DNA of 64,000 nucleotides. It comes from Mucilaginibacter sp. JRF (GTDB lineage Bacteria > Bacteroidota > Bacteroidia > Sphingobacteriales > Sphingobacteriaceae). Of the stretch, positions 62,563 through 64,000 are shown piece after piece. Position 1 is the first letter of the stretch. Each line of letters opens with the position of its first letter. A model generated the notes under the pieces. That model ran no database searches. It had not been told where the DNA came from and worked only from the letters and a program-made list of their open reading frames with translations. Both the position numbers and the translations under genes were made by a program. The stretch is taken from contig NZ_JADFBY010000007.1 in the NCBI RefSeq assembly GCF_015223065.1, positions 124,001 through 188,000 on the forward strand, written 5' to 3'.

Positions 62563-63996
62563 TTATTCAACAACGCTTACTTTTAACATATTGGTTTTGC
62601 CCTGGCTTGTAATAGGCACTGATGCAGTGTTGATAACCACATCGCCGGCTTGTATCAAATTCTCGGCTTTAAGCGCATTGTTTACATCGCTGATGGTTTG
62701 ATCCGTGCTGTCAAGCTGATCGTAGTAGAAGGCCTGAACACCCCATACAAGGCTCAATGAATTTAATAACTGCTTGTTTGATGTAAAGATGAAGGTAGGC
62801 GACTTAGGGCGGTGGCTCGATATCTCGAACGCTGTATAGCCCGAAGTGGTCATGGCTACGATACCTGCCGCGTCAGTTTGATCAGCAAGGTATACTGCCG
62901 AACCACATATAGCATCGCTCAGGTAGTTTGGCTTAGTGCTGTCAATTTTACCTTTTTTGCTGTAGAACGGATAGCCCAGTTCTTCAACGTTACGTACAAT
63001 TTTAGCCATAGTTTCAATAACTATAAGCGGGAATTCACCTACTGATGTTTCACCGCTAAGCATTACCGCGTCGGCACCGTCAAGTACTGAGTTGGCAACG
63101 TCATTCACCTCAGCGCGGGTTGGGCGTGGGGTGGTGATCATTGATTCAAGCATCTGCGTAGCAACAATAACCGGTTTTGAAGCGGCGCGGCATTTGCTGG
63201 CAATCATTTTTTGCAGCAATGGCACTTGCTCCATCGGCATTTCAACACCCAGGTCACCACGGGCAACCATTACACCATCGGTAACGGCTATGATCGCGTC
63301 GATATTCTCAATTGCTTCAGGTTTTTCAACTTTAGCAATAATGCGTGCAGGGCTGTTGCGTGAGTTTATTACACGGCGGGCGTGAACAATATCCTCAGCT
63401 TCGCGAACAAATGAAAGCGCGATCCACTCGGCATCATTATCAAGTGCGAAGTGCAGGTTAGAAAGGTCTTCCTCCGTTAAGCTCGGGATAGAAACCTTGG
63501 TATTTGGCAGGTTTATACCTTTACGTGAAGTAAGTATGCCTCCGTGTACTACTTCGCAAATAACAGTATCAAGGCGGTTGGTTTCAAGCACGCGCAGTTG
63601 CAGCTTGCCATCATCCAACAAAATGATCTCATCGGCCTTTACGTCCTGCGGGAAGGTTTCGTAAGTGATGTAGATCTGGTCGTCATCGCCGATACACTCG
63701 TGAGTGGTCATTTTAATTTTTGAACCATTTATCAGGTGTACGCCACCATCTTTTACCAATCCGATACGGATTTTTGGTCCTTGAAGGTCGGCAAGGATGG
63801 CCACATTTGTTTTATATTGAGCGTTGATCTCGCGGATCAGGTCAATAGTTTTTTTGTGGTCTTCGGTTTTACCGTGCGAAAAATTTAGACGGCAAACGTT
63901 AACGCCTGCCTTTATCATTGACAACAGTACGTCCTTTTGTGCCGATGCGGGGCCCATCGTGGCAACAATCTTTGTTCGGTTGTAGTTTAATTTCAT
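62563..63996 (-). CDS. pyk: Pyruvate kinase
   Basis: A 477-residue glycolytic enzyme that makes pyruvate and ATP from phosphoenolpyruvate and ADP. Complete: start MKLNYNRTKIVATMGPAS, VCRLNFSHG (active-site Arg), ADLQGPKIRIG, IIAKVEKPEAIENID (catalytic Lys), GVMVARGDLGVEMP and ATQMLESMITTPRPTRAEVNDVAN, then the regulatory domain. The start codon is only 4 nt from the window end, so its promoter is outside. Confidence 0.98.
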   Translation of the reverse strand: MKLNYNRTKIVATMGPASAQKDVLLSMIKAGVNVCRLNFSHGKTEDHKKTIDLIREINAQYKTNVAILADLQGPKIRIGLVKDGGVHLINGSKIKMTTHECIGDDDQIYITYETFPQDVKADEIILLDDGKLQLRVLETNRLDTVICEVVHGGILTSRKGINLPNTKVSIPSLTEEDLSNLHFALDNDAEWIALSFVREAEDIVHARRVINSRNSPARIIAKVEKPEAIENIDAIIAVTDGVMVARGDLGVEMPMEQVPLLQKMIASKCRAASKPVIVATQMLESMITTPRPTRAEVNDVANSVLDGADAVMLSGETSVGEFPLIVIETMAKIVRNVEELGYPFYSKKGKIDSTKPNYLSDAICGSAVYLADQTDAAGIVAMTTSGYTAFEISSHRPKSPTFIFTSNKQLLNSLSLVWGVQAFYYDQLDSTDQTISDVNNALKAENLIQAGDVVINTASVPITSQGKTNMLKVSVVE

Positions 63997-64000
63997 ATAT

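Noticed and set aside
1..64000. tRNA, rRNA, CRISPR array, prophage or complete insertion sequence
   Set aside because: I looked in the gene-free stretches and found no cloverleaf, direct-repeat/spacer array, integrase or transposase gene.

Overview
The window reads as a chromosomal segment of a Bacteroidota bacterium of the family Sphingobacteriaceae, most like Mucilaginibacter or Pedobacter. The grounds are a SusC/SusD pair, a T9SS-like C-terminal sorting domain, BshA (bacillithiol), Bacteroidota-restricted families (DUF5606, DUF3127, DUF3823, the 'putative porin' family) and several promoters matching the Bacteroidota -33/-7 type (TTG, about 20 bp, TAnnTTTG). Genus is inference; no rRNA or tRNA gene was seen.

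Layout. 1-7.8 kb: the end of a probable helical-barrel glycosidase, a UvrD-like helicase fused to an Fe-S PD-(D/E)XK nuclease, a secreted M28 peptidase and an MFS exporter. 8.5-22.3 kb: a polysaccharide utilisation locus (PUL) with SusC, SusD, a DUF3823 lipoprotein, GH2, a GH43-like propeller, GH127, a lipoprotein formylglycine-generating enzyme (FGE) and a sulfatase carrying the matching CCPTR site. The set suggests periplasmic breakdown of a sulfated, arabinose-containing glycan; substrate is inference, and no PUL regulator lies in the window. 22.9-33.3 kb: a lactonase-fold protein, an RluB-type pseudouridine synthase with a long repetitive tail, a lytic transglycosylase, a divergent HxlR regulator/NmrA-like pair with a visible operator, aconitase, and a protein made of 43-residue repeats. 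33.4-42.6 kb: bshA, an anion transporter/DUF1275/carbonic anhydrase cluster, and lpxK-pnp-porin. 42.8-53.6 kb: a GATase-like secreted protein, a probably frameshifted secreted protein, cyclophilin, DUF5606, a cation efflux protein, rlmH, a membrane-anchored MutS homologue, uvrA and map. 53.9-64 kb: DUF3127, a THUMP methyltransferase, small regulatory and hydrolase genes, an M42 peptidase, a T9SS-type secreted protein divergent from a histidine kinase/response regulator pair, a possible 28-codon gene and pyruvate kinase.

The main unexplained signal is between genes. Every gene-free stretch over about 300 bp (4132-4943, 22282-22926, 34575-34916, 49473-49942), and also 42622-42812 and 53617-53911, is built from a few dispersed repeat families: A (about 85 bp inverted repeat), B (about 84 bp, 25-bp arms and a conserved loop), C (about 30 bp GC-rich hairpin, often right after a stop codon), D (about 340 bp, two copies) and E (155 bp inverted repeat). 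The two D copies, 18 kb apart, keep at least two hairpins intact through four paired compensatory substitutions. Separately, degenerate arrays with a strict 7-bp period and three unrelated consensus sequences sit at four loci, several as inverted pairs. One array encodes the start of a signal peptide.
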